Shown piece after piece: positions 20,996-33,246 of a stretch of DNA of 64,000 nt. Every line of letters starts with the position of its first letter. The stretch's first letter is position 1. The translations under genes were made by a program, and so were the position numbers. The DNA is from Argyresthia goedartella (taxonomy: Eukaryota > Arthropoda > Insecta > Lepidoptera > Argyresthiidae). A model generated the notes under the pieces. That model was not told the DNA's origin. It did not search any database and worked only from the letters and a program-made list of their open reading frames with translations. The stretch is from positions 33,376,749 to 33,440,748 of the forward strand of contig OX463807.1 in assembly GCA_949825045.1 (NCBI GenBank), given 5' to 3'.

Positions 20996-21325
20996 CTAAC
21001 TCCGTAATGATTTAATTGTCATGATCAACACAATCAAATGCCTTCGACAGATCGCAAAAAACACCGACAGCATCCTGTGCGGCTTCCCATGCAGAATAAA
21101 TATGAGATATAAGGACAATGCCTGTATCCGTAGTCGATTTACTCCTAGTGAAACCGTATTGCTTGGCGTGGAGTTGTTTTGTACGGTTGAATGTGAGAGC
21201 ATTTGATTGAGTATAATCTTATCAAAAATTTTACTTAGTGCTGGAAGAACAGATATTGGTCTGAAAATTGACGGATTACCCTTGTCTCCCGACTTGAACA
21301 GAGGTATAAGTTTACTGTGTTTCAT
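20996..21325 (-). pseudogene. LINE reverse transcriptase, N-terminal part
   Basis: KLIPLFKSGDKGNPSIFRPI and SVLPALSKIFDKIILNQML mark the beginning of the RT domain. The frame then shifts (residues after about 60 lose similarity), so it does not join cleanly to 19981-20985. Confidence 0.8.
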
Positions 21326-21756
21326 GAGGTCTGGGAAAGCTCCATCATCAACACTTAAATATATAAGCTAGGTGTGTGGCTATAACAAGTATTATTGAAT
21401 CAATGACTTTGACTGATATATCCCACAGGTCTTCAGTATTTTATTCAGTATACGTCAAAACGTCAAAATTGTTTTGATATCCTGGGGATATACATGATAA
21501 AATTTAAAATCTACATTACTGATGCTAGTGCTGTTTTTAACAAAGCCTCTGTTTCATATGGAGTTGAATTTAGACGCTCTGTTGTGAGTAAGGGTGCATT
21601 GTTGAAGAATGTTTCCAAACCGTTTTCATTCTATTATTTAAATTTTGTATTTTTCTATTAATGTGTAAAGTTTTTGCAGTTCTACCAACCAACTTGAAAG
21701 TTTTGGAATATTTTTTAACATAGTCATGAAATTTAATATCAAACTAATAGGTTTTT

Positions 21757-21795
21757 TGTTCATAAAGGTCATATCTTGTATGACCTTTATGAACA
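21757..21795. repeat. Perfect palindrome, 17-nt arms, 5-nt loop
   Basis: tgttcataaaggtcata and its exact complement around tcttg. It lies in the linker between endonuclease and RT of the LINE at 19725-22130. Confidence 0.9.
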
Positions 21796-22124
21796 AGCTC
21801 GCTCTACTTTTACGAATTCCAAATGTTGCCCAGTCATTAAATTTAGATTAACCGTTCTTGGCAGTGACTTTCTTTAATTTAAAAACTGTATTGAATTCTG
21901 TTTGAATAATGTTGAAGAAGTCTGAATATATTTTGTTCGGGTTCTGTTCATCAAAATCCGGTATTGGCAAACCAATATCTAAGTTTTTCTTATACATCTC
22001 TAGTCTATGGGTTGTAAAAGGTCTATAAAATGATGGATCAGTCTTATTTTTACTAGTAATTGGGAATGAAACTGTTTAACCACTGTGATCGGATGGTAAA
22101 CAGTTAATTACATTTTTACTTGTG

Positions 22125-22470
22125 AATGCACAGTCCAAAAATTTGTCAAATTATGAAATTCAAATTTCGAACGCTGATGCCCGCCTGCGTGCCGCCCCTA
22201 GTTTGTCATTGAAGTTGGTACTACAGAAAAAGCTAAACAACCGCAGAGCAATGATCAATGCCACAATGCCGGTCAAACATACGGTTCCTGAACACATCAA
22301 AGAGAGCTTAGAATATATATGTAGATAAACTAGTGTATGTATCTGTACATAATTAGGCATTTAAATTCTCGAGTGATATTATTATCAAACTGGCCTTCGG
22401 CTCGTTTCATAAACCCACTCTCGAGTATTAATGCCTTCCATTATGTAGCAGTCACATAAACTACTATTAC
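22125..22470 (+). repeat. Dispersed repeat family A
   Basis: Shares the stretches gcaatgatcaatgccacaat and ctgaacacatcaaagaga with 32880-33190, then a ctcgagtgatattattat ... cactctcgag unit bounded by inverted ctcgag ends. The short ORF it contains is not under coding constraint (changes between copies are mostly amino-acid altering). 22470-23260 holds AT-rich repeat-like DNA and no gene. Confidence 0.75.
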
Positions 22471-23475
22471 GTTCAGACTGACATCTGCATATAGACTGAC
22501 AGGAAATCTGTTGGTACTTGACAGTTTTAGAGAACAGCCAACTTAACGGCGAAGGAATTTTGAAAACAATTAATTCGAAATGGTTTTCTCAGTTTGGTAC
22601 GTTTGATTTTTTTTACATCACCAATTCCAAAACGTTTGTCAAAAGTTGCAATGATCAAACAGCAAAATTGTTCAGAATTATATTATTCCTTTAAATTATA
22701 CCCACCCACCCTGGAGCATTCGGCGCAAATACCTTTTTACCCTACTGCAGCAAAGAGGAAAAGGGGAGGCGATATTTGACCTATATGTACATATGTATCT
22801 TCGTCTGTTCCGATGTCCCCTCGTAACTACTCAATAAAGCTTTCGATTTTGAAATGTCAATAAATTAGACTTGACGGCGCGAATGCCACTGGGCACATAA
22901 AATAAAATATTTTTTAAAAAAAATCCGAAAGCGGTACCCTATAAAACACAAAACAAGCACATAAGACAAAACTTAAGTTGGCTAAAATTGTCTTAAAACA
23001 GAATTACATTTTGTTAAATTTAAATGCAGGCGGGACCAACTAAATATAATACAGTGGTAGACCGCGAGCTATAATATGCCGTCAATTCAATAGACTAAGT
23101 GACCAACAAACTAGGCGCATTACAGCTAAGCGTTCATTGGAATCACGGAGGGAATACCGGAACGGTGATTTATACCATACAGTACGAACTTCGTACATGC
23201 TAGTGACTTGTACGTACAGGTAGTTACGTATTCGTACCTTTTGTATATAGGCGGTTTATATGTCGCAGTTGCTTGGTTAAATCAGACACTTAACCAACTC
23301 TCTAGACCGTTAATTAAATACTGACGTTTAACCAAGTCACTAGCATTTTGATTGAAATAAAGTATCGTCGAAAACTTTTAGCAATCTGTTTTACCAAAAG
23401 CCGGGGTGTTGGAAAATAATATGGCGTCACGACAACAGCTGATTTGCACAGCTTATATCAGGGCAAAACATTGCG

Positions 23476-23543
23476 GTAGCTTAGGTGAAGGGTAAAGGGG
23501 GTGAGCGAAGCGAATCCCCCTTTATTCTTCGTGATAGGTAAAA
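23476..23543. repeat. GC-rich hairpin repeat family C
   Basis: gtagcttaggtgaagggtaa and gagcgaagcgaatccccc are the reverse complement of 51090-51160; a third partial copy is at 47560-47612. Confidence 0.6.
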
Positions 23544-23725
23544 CATGTAAGAACAACAAAAAATACTTAAAACATAAACTATATATTTATGTGTACTTAA
23601 TAAAAATATTTATATTCTTGTTGCCTAGGAACGATTAGATAACTCGTTCAACGTTTCGTTCACTTGTCTGACGGAATTTTGGTGAATTGTTTAAACGTCG
23701 GTATTTAATTAACGGTTTAGAGAGT

Positions 23726-23771
23726 TTAGTTGGTTAAATCAGACACTTAAGTGTCTGATTTAACCAACTAA
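23726..23771. repeat. Perfect palindrome, 23-nt arms, no loop
   Basis: Arm from ttagttggttaaatcagaca to ctt, followed immediately by its exact complement; the longest zero-loop palindrome in the window, at the right end of the MITE. Confidence 0.9.
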
Positions 23772-23799
23772 CTCGAAATATATACTGATACCGATTTAA

Positions 23800-24066
23800 G
23801 ATAATAATAATAATAATACCTTGGACGCTATTTACACACATTGATCTAGCCCCAAACTAGGATTCCCTGTATCTTGAGTACTAAACAACAACCAATAAAC
23901 AAGGCTACACATACTTATATAGATAAATATTATACTTGGATAGAAAAACAACCATGACGTAAAAACGTCCATTCTCATCAAACAAATATTTGCCCCCACC
24001 GGGACTCGAACCCGGGACCCTTGGCTTCGTAGGCAGGGTCACTGCCGACTAGGCCATTCGGGTCGT
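23800..24066 (-). mobile_element. tRNA-derived SINE (Arg-like head) with (TTA)n tail
   Basis: Minus strand: A box TGGCCTAGTCGG and B box GGTTCGAGTCC near 24000-24065, with a well-paired T arm (CCGGG/CCCGG) and an anticodon-loop CTACGAA suggesting a tRNA-Arg(ACG) ancestor. The acceptor stem does not pair well, so it is not a tRNA gene. The body runs left and ends in (att)n at about 23805-23822. Confidence 0.75.
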
Positions 24067-24334
24067 CATCGATCGATCGAGATTAAAGAGGTGATAAAAT
24101 ACCTTTACACATTTTTTTTGTAGTTTCGCGTTTATGGTCTCGACTGTACTGAGCTACGATCCGCAAAAGACTAAAGCGGTTTTTTGATGAGTTCGCGCGG
24201 AGGTTCCGCGACGCGTAGTTACTATCCTCGCGGTACCTCCGCATCGCTCTTAAACCTGCCTGAGGGGTTTGATCTTTTTTGTATGGAAGCTGGCATAGTC
24301 ACCCGCACCGTCAATTGTTTGTTTTTTTGTAGGC

Positions 24335-24375
24335 TTCGTCTTAGGGTACGGAACCCTAAAAATGTCATGTTATAG
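24335..24375 (-). repeat. Dispersed repeat family B, end fragment
   Basis: agggtacggaaccctaaaa is the inverted end of the GGGTTCCGTACC family. The 24180-24335 stretch before it is GC-richer but gave no recognisable gene. Confidence 0.5.
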
Positions 24376-24536
24376 AATACCCTAATGTGTCGCGTTCTGA
24401 GAAAAATGGGAGTAAAAGTTGCTAAGTTTAATAGTAGTTCCCGTAGAGTTTCTTGGTGCTATCTTCTCTGACAGGCGTATTTCCGAAGCACTGGTAGAGT
24501 TAATGGAGTTTCCTTTTCCTGCGCGATTGAGCCATG

Positions 24537-24567
24537 AATCTCCCTTTCGAGTGGTGAAAGGGAGATT
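24537..24567. repeat. Perfect palindrome, 12-nt arms, 7-nt loop
   Basis: aatctccctttc and its complement around gagtggt. Confidence 0.85.
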
Positions 24568-24756
24568 TCCTTTGTCAGGTCACTCAAACCATATCAGTCG
24601 TGTACATACTCATTAGTTTAGTTGATCTCATATTTGATTTATTTTTTACTTTTATCCATGTACGAGACTTAGTAAGTGTTTGACTTGTGAAAGTACATTA
24701 TTTTTGCCCATTTACAATACATTATTTGAGTTTTGAGATTTGTGTAGCTGATTTTT

Positions 24757-25160
24757 AGGTAAAACGGGACCGTATTACTAAGACTCCGCTGTCCGTCCTT
24801 CCGTCCGTCCGTCTGTCCGTACGTCTGTCACTAGGCTATATCTCATGAACCGTGATAGTAAGACAGTTGAATTTTCAAGGATGATGTATTTCTGTTGCCG
24901 CTATAACAACAAATACTAAAAAACATAAAAAAATATTGTATTTATCTGTTAACCATATACACACTTATGATTGCACCTGGCTACGTACATGGAGTGTAAA
25001 AGTAGCCGCACCAATAACTTTGTGAACAACATTTTGCTATGTAAAATCCACAATCTGTGGTAAAATCCAAACTATTCACTCCACACCATCCCTACCATTA
25101 CACGATGGTACGAAACCCTTTGTGCACGAGTTGGACTCGCACTTGATGTTTTTTCACTCC
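24757..25160 (+). repeat. Dispersed repeat family B with GTCC microsatellite
   Basis: Begins at aaaacgggaccgtattac, contains the (GTCC)n-like run near 24790-24830, gttgccgctataacaacaaa, the ctacgtacatggagtg block, and ends at gttggactcgcacttg. The same order is seen at 28350-29075 and, inverted, at 30665-31080. Confidence 0.8.
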
Positions 25161-25324
25161 CAATTTTCTAGTAAAAGCAACCCTTTAGCGTGTTATATAT
25201 TATATGTAATTCTTTGTTTGTTTTAGCGTCGTCTTTTCATATATCGGTACCTACCACACTCATCGTGCGAAGAAGAATTAAAAAAAAGGAAGTAAAAAAA
25301 CGACTGAATAAAGAACTCATTGAG

Positions 25325-25705
25325 CGAATGAACATGAACAGCGAAATTTCCTATAATGAGCGAAAAAATACTGAATTGCGCGACAAAATTACTGATTTGC
25401 CCGACTAAATTACTGAATGGCTTAGCCACCGCTTATTGGCTAAATAAATACTGTCTGGGCGAAGTGGTGGGTCAGGGTAGTTGAGGATATAGGCTTCCTT
25501 ACCTTCCTTCGTGTTAGGTTAAATAGACAAGAACATCTAAACCCAACGCTAGTTGTGTATTTTATGTTCATCGAATTAAGGTTTTCAAGTTGCTTATTCT
25601 AGATTTCTAGTCGCACAATTCAGTCAGACGAAGCCAGTACATCTAGTCGCGCTCATTTTTGGTCGCCATTCAGTCAGGCAAATGCAGTATTTTTGCAAAA
25701 CACAA
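25325..25705. repeat. Inverted-repeat-bounded segment (MITE-like)
   Basis: Motifs gcgaaaaaatactgaattgc and tactgatttgcccgac on the left recur inverted on the right (ccattcagtcaggcaaatgc, agtatttttgc). Several copies of the ACTGAATTGC-type motif are present. No ORF of note. 25705-26460 otherwise shows only repeat-like AT-rich DNA. Confidence 0.4.
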
Positions 25706-26459
25706 ACTGGATTTTCAGACTTACGTTTAAATACTACCCAAAAAAATAATTCAAGGCGGGTAAGAAACGTATCCCAGAAACATTCTTCGCCCTATAAAGG
25801 GGTAATTGTTATGGGGTAATGGGGTAATGCTGCCAGCTTTATTGGAACCTTTCGCACGGAAATGTCCCGGGGCAGTATATTCTGTTAATTTCAGTTTTGT
25901 TTTTATAACTGTGTCTAGGGTTCCTTACCTTAAAAAGGGAAAAAGAAACCATTACTTTGTTGACCGTCTGTCTGTCTGTCAAGACCTTTTTGAAGAACAC
26001 CTTTATTCATAATTTCTTTATCGTACTGCAATTAAGACGTTCAGAAAATTATAAGATAAAGGTGTACAAAGGCGAGGTTATTTCAAACAGGAAAGAAAGA
26101 AGAGGAGAACTTTCTCAGGAACGCGTGGAGGTACCAAGTTGCAATCAATATCAATTACTATAGTCTGCAATACCTTGAAGTTTTAAAAAATAAAAACTTT
26201 CACGTTAACGCAATCAAAAGATTTGGCGGTTTACTTTACTTCCCGCTAACCTAGCTAGCTAGAATCACAACATTTTGCAAGAAGCAAGCAAAGGAAAAAT
26301 TCGAAGTCCTTTAATCACAAAGCGAGTGATTTCTGCGGAACCCTCCTCGGTTCGCCCTCGGCCGTTTTTTATTTTTATTTGACAGTTAGACTACGCTTTT
26401 AAGTAGTGTATTAACGTTATTTTGTAACGTTTTGCAAATAAATTCTATCATAAGTTCAT

Positions 26460-26625
26460 TAATTTCATTTCATTATACGGGCATGGGATGGGATGGAAAA
26501 CATCGTGGGGAAACCTTAATTTCTCCTTAGTTGAGGCGAAAGGCTACCTCCTTGTCAAGCAAAATGGAGAATTGAAGATTTTATCGCGGAATGCCAACCA
26601 TCGCGCTTGGTTAGTTTTCTTATAA
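26460..26625 (+). repeat. SINE body fragment
   Basis: acgggcatggg, catcgtggggaaacc and gcaaaatggagaattg match the body of the SINE at 47187-47465. Confidence 0.55.
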
Positions 26626-26682
26626 TTTTCATACAATTAGTATCACCATGACAACTTTAAGGAATCCCTTACAGGTCGCACT

Positions 26683-26732
26683 TCACATACTATCTCGTTC
26701 AGTGGCACATGACTGAACGAGATAGTATGTGA
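26683..26732. repeat. Perfect palindrome, 21-nt arms, 8-nt loop
   Basis: Arm tcacatactatctcgttcag plus t, exact complement on the other side of ggcacatg. 26732-27470 has no gene that I can see. Confidence 0.9.
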
Positions 26733-27477
26733 CACATTTTCATGAAATAGGTCATTGTAGTCAGTTGCCACCAAAATGTACTTTGAACTTTTAACAAAAT
26801 CTTAATCATTACGAAATATCTCCATTTAAAGCAGGTTACTAACATAATCACATCTTCCCTTAAAATAACATAAACTTAATTAAAGTGTGTTGCGTTGTGG
26901 CCTAGTTAATTTAAAAAGCGCACTTTGCTTAACCTACATATGAAAATACCTGCATCTTTTGTTTTTCTAGACTGGTTAGCAGTAGGTGAAAACTCTGCTA
27001 TCCCGTATGGCAAAAGGATGTTATGTTTTGTTGAATCGAAAGCTACACTAATAAATCATCACGTTTCCAAAATTTACCTTTGTAATATGTTAGTCATTAC
27101 TTTAAAAGAAAAACTTTTACTTGTATTTTCATACTTGTAGAATCCAAATTTCATCCTACTTATACAATACACCCTTACATACCATACACATACAGCTCTC
27201 TCCCTTAAAAGAGTTTCGTTTTAACTGGGTGAATAGGGATCGCTCATAAAAAAAGAGCCATTTCTTTTCACCCCTGGATCTCTACATACTCAACCCGTTT
27301 TACGGCATTTTGTAAGGCTTAATTGATGTACCGCCATCTGGTTAATACTGAAACAGCAGTTCTGACTTTACAAAACATAAACTTTACATAGTTTTTAAAT
27401 TTGCATGCGAAAAATATTCACAACCAGCTGCGCCCTCTTTGAATATCTCGAAAAACTACATTTAAGGCACAGTATAC

Positions 27478-27660
27478 TTTGTAAGATGGCACTGCCTTGT
27501 AAGTTGCTAAACTGTTCTGAGTTTAACCGTTAGATGGCAGCAGAGCACTTATATCACGTCACAGTAAAATTTGCAAAATGGCGTCGCCTTTTTAGTTGCT
27601 AAACTGTTCTGTGTTCAACCGTTAGATGGCAGCAGAGTACTTATATTACGTCACAATTTT
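27478..27660 (+). repeat. Tandem duplication, two units of about 95 bp
   Basis: Each unit contains gttgctaaactgttctg, ccgttagatggcagcagag and cttatat-acgtcaca. Two units occur head to tail with scattered mismatches. 27660-28350 is repeat-like and non-coding. Confidence 0.8.
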
Positions 27661-28349
27661 TTTCTTAACAGGGTGGCAGAGGAACAGCTGCTGCCACTTT
27701 AAGCCAGTTTTTCAGTAGTGGCTCTGTGAACTGTAGATCTCGCGAGCGACACAGGATGTTTCCGTTTTTTTCCCGTGTTTCTGATGATCAACTACACAAG
27801 ACCAACTAGAAAATAATCAACGACACAGATATTATAATACTATACTAGCCAACGATTACATTCCTGATGGACCAACGATTTGAGTTGGTCAATTAGGGAT
27901 CAAATTGACCAACGATTTTTATTCCTAATTGTATCAAAAAGCCTCTTTAAAGCTATGTGGTCCTGGTACTTTTTGTAACTATGAGAAGTGTCTTTCTCCT
28001 CATTCATGGTTTATTTGTATTGACGTTTCTTACGAATTTCATACTACGAAACGCAAAACGTCTATCGGAACGTTATCGCATTATTTTTTACATGTTAATA
28101 AATACCAGGAGCGCAAATAGTTGTTAAAGTTTTCCTAGAATAAACAAACCTCTTACCACTGTCTGTTCTCCTTGGTATCGCCATATAATAATTTCAATCA
28201 ATAACTTTAGTTGGACATTCCGAAATTATTTTGCCTGCTTTATTGATGACGCTCAAGCAGTTGGTACATTAGGAACATAATCATATAGGTATGACCCACT
28301 AATTGACCAACTAGTTGTACAATTTCGTTAGTCATTCACGAACACAGGT

Positions 28350-29075
28350 TTTTTTTAGGGTTCCGTACCCAAAGGGTGCCTAACGGGACCCTATTACTAA
28401 GCCTCCACTGTCCGTCTGTCTGTCCGTCCGTCCGTCCGTCCGTTCGTCCCTCACCGGGCTCTATCGGATAAACCGAAATAGGTAGAGAACTGAAATTTTC
28501 ACAGAATGTGCATTTCTTCTGTTGCCGCAACAGCAACAAATAATGATGAAACATACAGATTTTCAAAAATTAAAAGAAGTACCAATAGAAGAAATTATTA
28601 GTATGGCCATTTTCTTAGTCATTTTGTTTTATTTGTTAATCGGTGAAAAATGGACTCTCCCGATCTTATCGGAAATTATTTTTAATTGCACATATTGAGT
28701 TTTGTGCTTAGTTATTTGTCATGATATATTTAATAATTGCTCATTCGAATTATAATAAATAATATTAAGTTATTTTATCATATTTGGTTTTATTTCTGTA
28801 AATAAGTTACTCAATTTGTATCCACTTCCGCTTTCAATGAGCAAAGAGTTTCGTTACGTGAGTACATAGTTTAATACTTACATACTACATAAACAAAACT
28901 ATTTTTCAATGTTTCTATGTACTTACGGCCTTCTATGTACTACGGTTTCTATGTAGTTAAAAATTAAATAGGTATATGTACTCGTACAAAAGACTGTCGT
29001 TTTACGTTTTTCCTTGTACAATGGTATGGAACCCTTCATGTGCGGGTCCTTGACTCGCATTTGACCGCATTTTTT
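28350..29075 (+). repeat. Dispersed repeat family B, longer copy
   Basis: Starts gggttccgtacccaaaggg, continues ctattactaagcctccactg, a (GTCC)n run at 28410-28445, tctgttgccgcaacagcaac, and ends ccttgactcgcatttgacc. Confidence 0.8.
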
Positions 29076-29469
29076 TTGCAACTACCCTCCCGATAACTAT
29101 CACTCTAGTTGACTCAACTGTAATGTTCAAATATCCTCTCTAATTTAACTTATGAGTGGAAAGGTTCGTACGACGGTATCACTGGTTACTATTATCACAG
29201 AATACTTAATAGTTCTACGCTATACAGGTTTCGTGCCCAGGGCACCTACTGCGCAACACCACCCTAGTCTTATTTCAAGGCAGCGGTTGCACTGACGCCG
29301 CACGCGTCAGGCAGCGTCTAGTCAGGAGCTCTATTTTTGAATCGCTCGTATGACTTTTATGTCACGGTTTTATTATTATTTTCCAACCCTCCGACCCCTT
29401 GAAGTTTATGGGATGAACAACAGGAATTATTATAACAACCAACAAAAACAAATAAACCGACTGTATTTT

Positions 29470-29580
29470 CTTTCAATACCAACTTTTTAATGCACCTGGT
29501 TACGTAGATGGAGTATGAAGGTAGAATGACTTTGTAAACTACATTTTGCAATCTAAAATCTAACCTATTGACTTTTCACT
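29470..29580 (+). repeat. Dispersed repeat family B, partial
   Basis: The cacctggttacgtagatggagt block and the following aaactacattttgca match the middle of the copy at 24757-25160. 29580-30240 has no recognised gene. Confidence 0.5.
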
Positions 29581-30664
29581 AAAATGGCCACACTGTCACT
29601 CTCACGGTCTCCGCAAATCCAACAACACCTAATTTGTTAAAATCTGTTAAGCTGTTTGGGCTATAGCGTTTTTTTTTACATTTTCAATGCCAAATCCCCG
29701 CCATTTTGAAAAATGTACAATAACTGAATCGACATAAAAATCCACACAAAGATCAACTGCTCACAAATATTCATGAGTCAAGATCAGCCGGAAATCCGAA
29801 CATACGAAAGCATTTCTACCCAAGCTGAAACAAAGAGGCTTCGTCGTGCTACGCGCTCGCTCGGTCAAACACTAAATTTTGCGTAAGAGGAGGCTGAACC
29901 ATCGTGGCAGCTATGGATATAAGTATAGGATCGTTAACGATGTTTACGGGAAGTCCATAGTAGATTTCACGATACTTATTTATCTTTAGAGTTTAATAGA
30001 AAGTTGTAGAAAAAATACCAAATAAAATTCACTACGACTTCTATTTAATTTTAGTATTTTTTACCTCTCCGTGAGTTTTGCACTGAGTGTCCAAGTAAAG
30101 TCGGCTTACTAATTATGCTTATTATCACCACAGAAGAACTTCTCTTACAACTGTGGATTATATCATAGTACCAAGCAACGATGAGTCTCGACATACACAT
30201 TTAATATAGGCAAGCTCTCACTAGGTGGCGCTCCCATTAATCCTACGTCCCGTAGGTGGCCCATTGTGCCACTAAATTATGGCGAGCTCCCGACGGCTTT
30301 GAGTTATGGTGGCAACAAATTTAATGTTCCCCTCATACACAACGCAGCATTGATTTGGCAGTCTTTGACAAATGAGGTCGTCATGATATGGACCCCTGCT
30401 TAGAATGGAATAAACATGAGTCACGAGAAGATACACAGTAAGTATATAGTTCGCATCAGGTTGGGATGGCCATAGGGTAAAGAGGAACTCGCGGGGTGAG
30501 GAACTACGCACACCCGCAAAGGCCCTGTAACGGGTGAGTCCATAGTGCGGCGCGAGTCCGCATCGACCTAGTATATCGATGTCGATATTGCTCATATCGA
30601 TGAATGTACTTGTACTGGTTTATTAAAACGGTATTAGTTAACACTTCATTATGTGTGACCAAGT

Positions 30665-31080
30665 GCGACAAACCGGTCAAGTGCGAGTCTAACTCGCGCA
30701 AAATGGGTTCCGTACCACCTTACAATGGTAGGGATGGTGTGGAGTGAATAGTTTGGATTTTACATAGCAAAATGTTGTTTACAAAGTTATTGGTGCGGCT
30801 ACTTTCACACTCCATGCACGTAACCAATGCATTCTTAAGTTAGTATGTGGTATTGAAAGAATTGTTGTACGGGAGCCCCCTTAAATATTTATTTTATTAT
30901 TTTTTTAATGTTTGTTATAGCGGAAACAGAAATATATCATCTGTGAAAATTTCATCTGTCTAACTACCATGGTTTATGAGATACAGCCTGCTGACAGACG
31001 GACGGATGGACGGACGGAGAGCGGAGGCTTAGTAATAGGGTTCCGTTTGGCAACCTTCAGGTATGGAACCCTAAAAACCA
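30665..31080 (-). repeat. Dispersed repeat family B, inverted copy
   Basis: Reads, inverted, the same order as 24757-25160: gtgcgagtctaactcgc at the left, gacggacggatggacgg near 31005, ggttccgtttgg and ggaaccctaaaa at the right. Confidence 0.8.
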
Positions 31081-31219
31081 ATGATCCATTCTTAAGCACA
31101 ATAACTCGCCATAAAGTAGGTGTAGGTACCTATACATACCTACATAGCTTACCTTTGTAACTAGGTAGTCAGATGCAAATCTAGTGCAACCTTGATATCT
31201 GTCAACATATGCATATTCA

Positions 31220-31339
31220 TTAGTATTTATAGTTGAATATTTAAACATAATAAAGAGTCGTTAATGGTCCGCATCTGGCTTCACTGTTCTCTTCTATATA
31301 CCTAGCCTTGGGTACAGAAGAGAGCCCCCATCCTCTTCA
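31220..31339 (+). other. Candidate LTR 3' portion
   Basis: An aataaag signal at 31249 and a CA end at 31338-31339 immediately precede TTGGTGACCCCGACG, a primer-site-like sequence. The start of the LTR and a second copy were not found, so this may be an orphan end. Confidence 0.35.
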
Positions 31340-31340
31340 T

Positions 31341-31358
31341 TGGTGACCCCGACGTGAT
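31341..31358 (+). other. Candidate primer-binding site
   Basis: TGGTGACCCCGACGTGAT one base after the possible LTR end. 31360-32500 downstream has short, low-complexity open frames (His, Ser and Arg rich) that I do not recognise as Gag or any other protein. Confidence 0.4.
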
Positions 31359-32567
31359 CACGTCCCCGTCTGAAGCACCCAACTGAAGCTCATCTCGGAA
31401 GACTACACCACAAAAATCTCAACATGAAGACTGCATTAAACTTCGAACGAATCCGAAAAGGACATTACGGAGCCAACTAAATTCAACACCAAAGATGAAG
31501 CAAGACAACACTTTCAACTTCCCCATCAACTCCAGTTGCGACAACAACATGATCATCAACATTGGATGCGGACCCGGAACATCCACCTGGACCTCCAGGA
31601 CTACATCGTAAGAAGAGGACAACACTGGACTGACGCACAAAAACCAGGACACAGGATCGATGCACTACTTACGACACAGGACTACTCATCACGGCAACCA
31701 AACCCAAATTCAAATTCAAATCACTCAAGGACAACCCGGAAATACATATGACATATACCTATACAACACACTACACCTCGAGACGCAGCAGCCTCAAAAC
31801 GTACGCGGACTCAAGCTATTCCCACGCATTAAGCTGCAGCTGCATGGAATACGAGCGAAGACTCTTCCCCCTGCACGCGGAGCGGAATCAGAGCGGCAGC
31901 ACCACGAACGAGAGTGCAATCTGCACGGCAAATTGCAACAGGGCACGAGCGACATCAATCCGGGAGTCACAACTGCTCGTCGCCGCTGAAACGGCATCAG
32001 CGCAGACGTGCGCATGGCCAGTCAGGAGTGGTCAGCGACGGGAGACGCGGGCGGAAGCAGTTGTGGTCAGAGCTGGATAAGCCAGCCGCACACCGACGGG
32101 AGCAGTTCAACGGGGGACACAACGCACTCTTCAGTTAACGTTGGTCGCCGCCTCAAATAGGCCCATCGCCGTTACCTCACCATTTCCTGCTTACCCCATG
32201 GAGCACACCACTACCATCAACCTAGAGTCATCAATCCGCCAACATCAATCAAAAAACTGCACGGCTGAAAGGAAATCTTCCATCTGTGTTTTCAAGTGTC
32301 ACCACTCTTCAAAAATCGTGACATTAAAAAGTTTCACTGTCTGGTGTTTCATTATACTGGTGAAAGATATAAGATTTGAAAAAGAGATGAAATATTTTTT
32401 CAACTCGGAGAAACCATTGACGAAGGATGAAAGCAGACGTTCATGTGATTTTGATTGTGATAAATAAAATATTAGTTTTACAAAAAAAGTGATCATATTC
32501 AACCCTAATTTTGTCGAGTATACTTTTGCTAACCATCCACATCACTCAAATATACACTCACAACCCG

Positions 32568-32612
32568 ACAGTGGTCCAATGTAGAGAAGAGGCAAAAAAA
32601 TGACGTTTACGA
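32568..32612 (+). repeat. Scrap of LINE 3' UTR
   Basis: cagtggtccaatgtagagaa matches, inverted, the 3' UTR of the LINE at 19725-22130. Confidence 0.6.
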
Positions 32613-32729
32613 AGTATGACTCAGTTGAAGTCCCAAAGTCGGAAAAATCTATGTGCAACTCGAGAAGTTCCATAATCACTCTATCCCTTTACACTTGCTA
32701 GTGTGAGACCGTGAGTTGAGTCTATCTGA

Positions 32730-33190
32730 GAGCGTTCAAAAAATATTTTATCTACATACGTATCGTAAATCCTCTTTACTGTGTCCAAAAACCGCACGTT
32801 ACGACCAGCATAATACTACTTGGTAAAAACTCATTTCTTCTCTGAATATTGATACTTTATGACCGTTATCAATTTTCGACAAATTTTGACATTCAAATTT
32901 CGAACGCCGACGCCTGCTTGCGTGCCTCCCCTAGTTTGTCTGTGAACTTGGTACTACAGAACAAGCTAAACAACTGCAGAGCAATGATCAATGCCACAAT
33001 GCCGGTCAAACATGCGGTTCCTGAACACATCAAAGAGATCTTATGTGTTGATATTTGTGTAGATAAACTAGTGTATGTAACTGTACATAATTAAAACTCT
33101 CGAGTGATATGATTATGAAACTCGCCTTCGGCTCGAAGACATTATTATTAACCCACTCTCGAGTTTAATGCCCTCCATTATGTATCAGTC
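32730..33190 (+). repeat. Dispersed repeat family A, longest copy
   Basis: Includes ttggtaaaaactcatttctt (shared with 19660), the gatcaatgccacaatgccgg core, gtgtatgtaactgtacataa and the ctcgagtgatatgatt ... cactctcgag unit. Confidence 0.75.
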
Positions 33191-33246
33191 ATACAAACTA
33201 CTATAATGATATGGACATTAGTAATAACTAGTCAGACACTTATATA

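Larger units (their letters stand above)
19725..22130 (-). mobile_element. LINE (Jockey-like), 5'-truncated, mostly complete RT
   Basis: Reading right to left, the minus strand shows the end of an AP-endonuclease domain (SDHSG near 22100), a linker, RT start KLIPLFKSGDKGNPSIFRPI (20996-21325), a frameshift, then RT with GVPQGSILGPFLF and LVLFADDTSLLF (19981-20985), a C-terminal domain, 3' UTR and a tail of (ggaattt)n type next to aataaag at 19725. The catalytic FADD is intact but frameshifts and the missing 5' half make it dead. Its 3' UTR matches 12727-12988 and an inverted scrap at 32568-32612. Confidence 0.85.
23270..23771. mobile_element. MITE with inverted repeats, about 500 bp
   Basis: The left part (ggttaaatcagacacttaac then gaccgttaattaaatac) is complementary to the right part at 23690-23771 (gtatttaattaacggtt then ggttaaatcagacactt in inverted order). 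No ORF lies inside. The centre (23476-23543) carries a GC-rich hairpin family also found at 51090-51160. Confidence 0.6.

Noticed and set aside
22122..22328. Similar ORFs in repeat A copies (also 32849-33094)
   Set aside because: They looked like a conserved small protein, but most differences between copies change the amino acid, so there is no sign of coding constraint.
23270..23771. CRISPR-like or terminator-like hairpins
   Set aside because: Inverted, not direct, repeats, and the context is eukaryotic; no array with regular spacers exists anywhere in the window.
23995..24066. Possible tRNA-Arg gene
   Set aside because: A and B boxes are present but the acceptor stem does not pair and a SINE body with an (att)n tail follows.
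31536..32138. Several overlapping ORFs of about 70-110 codons
   Set aside because: Low-complexity and overlapping in different frames; they follow an LTR/primer-site-like sequence but show no Gag motif.
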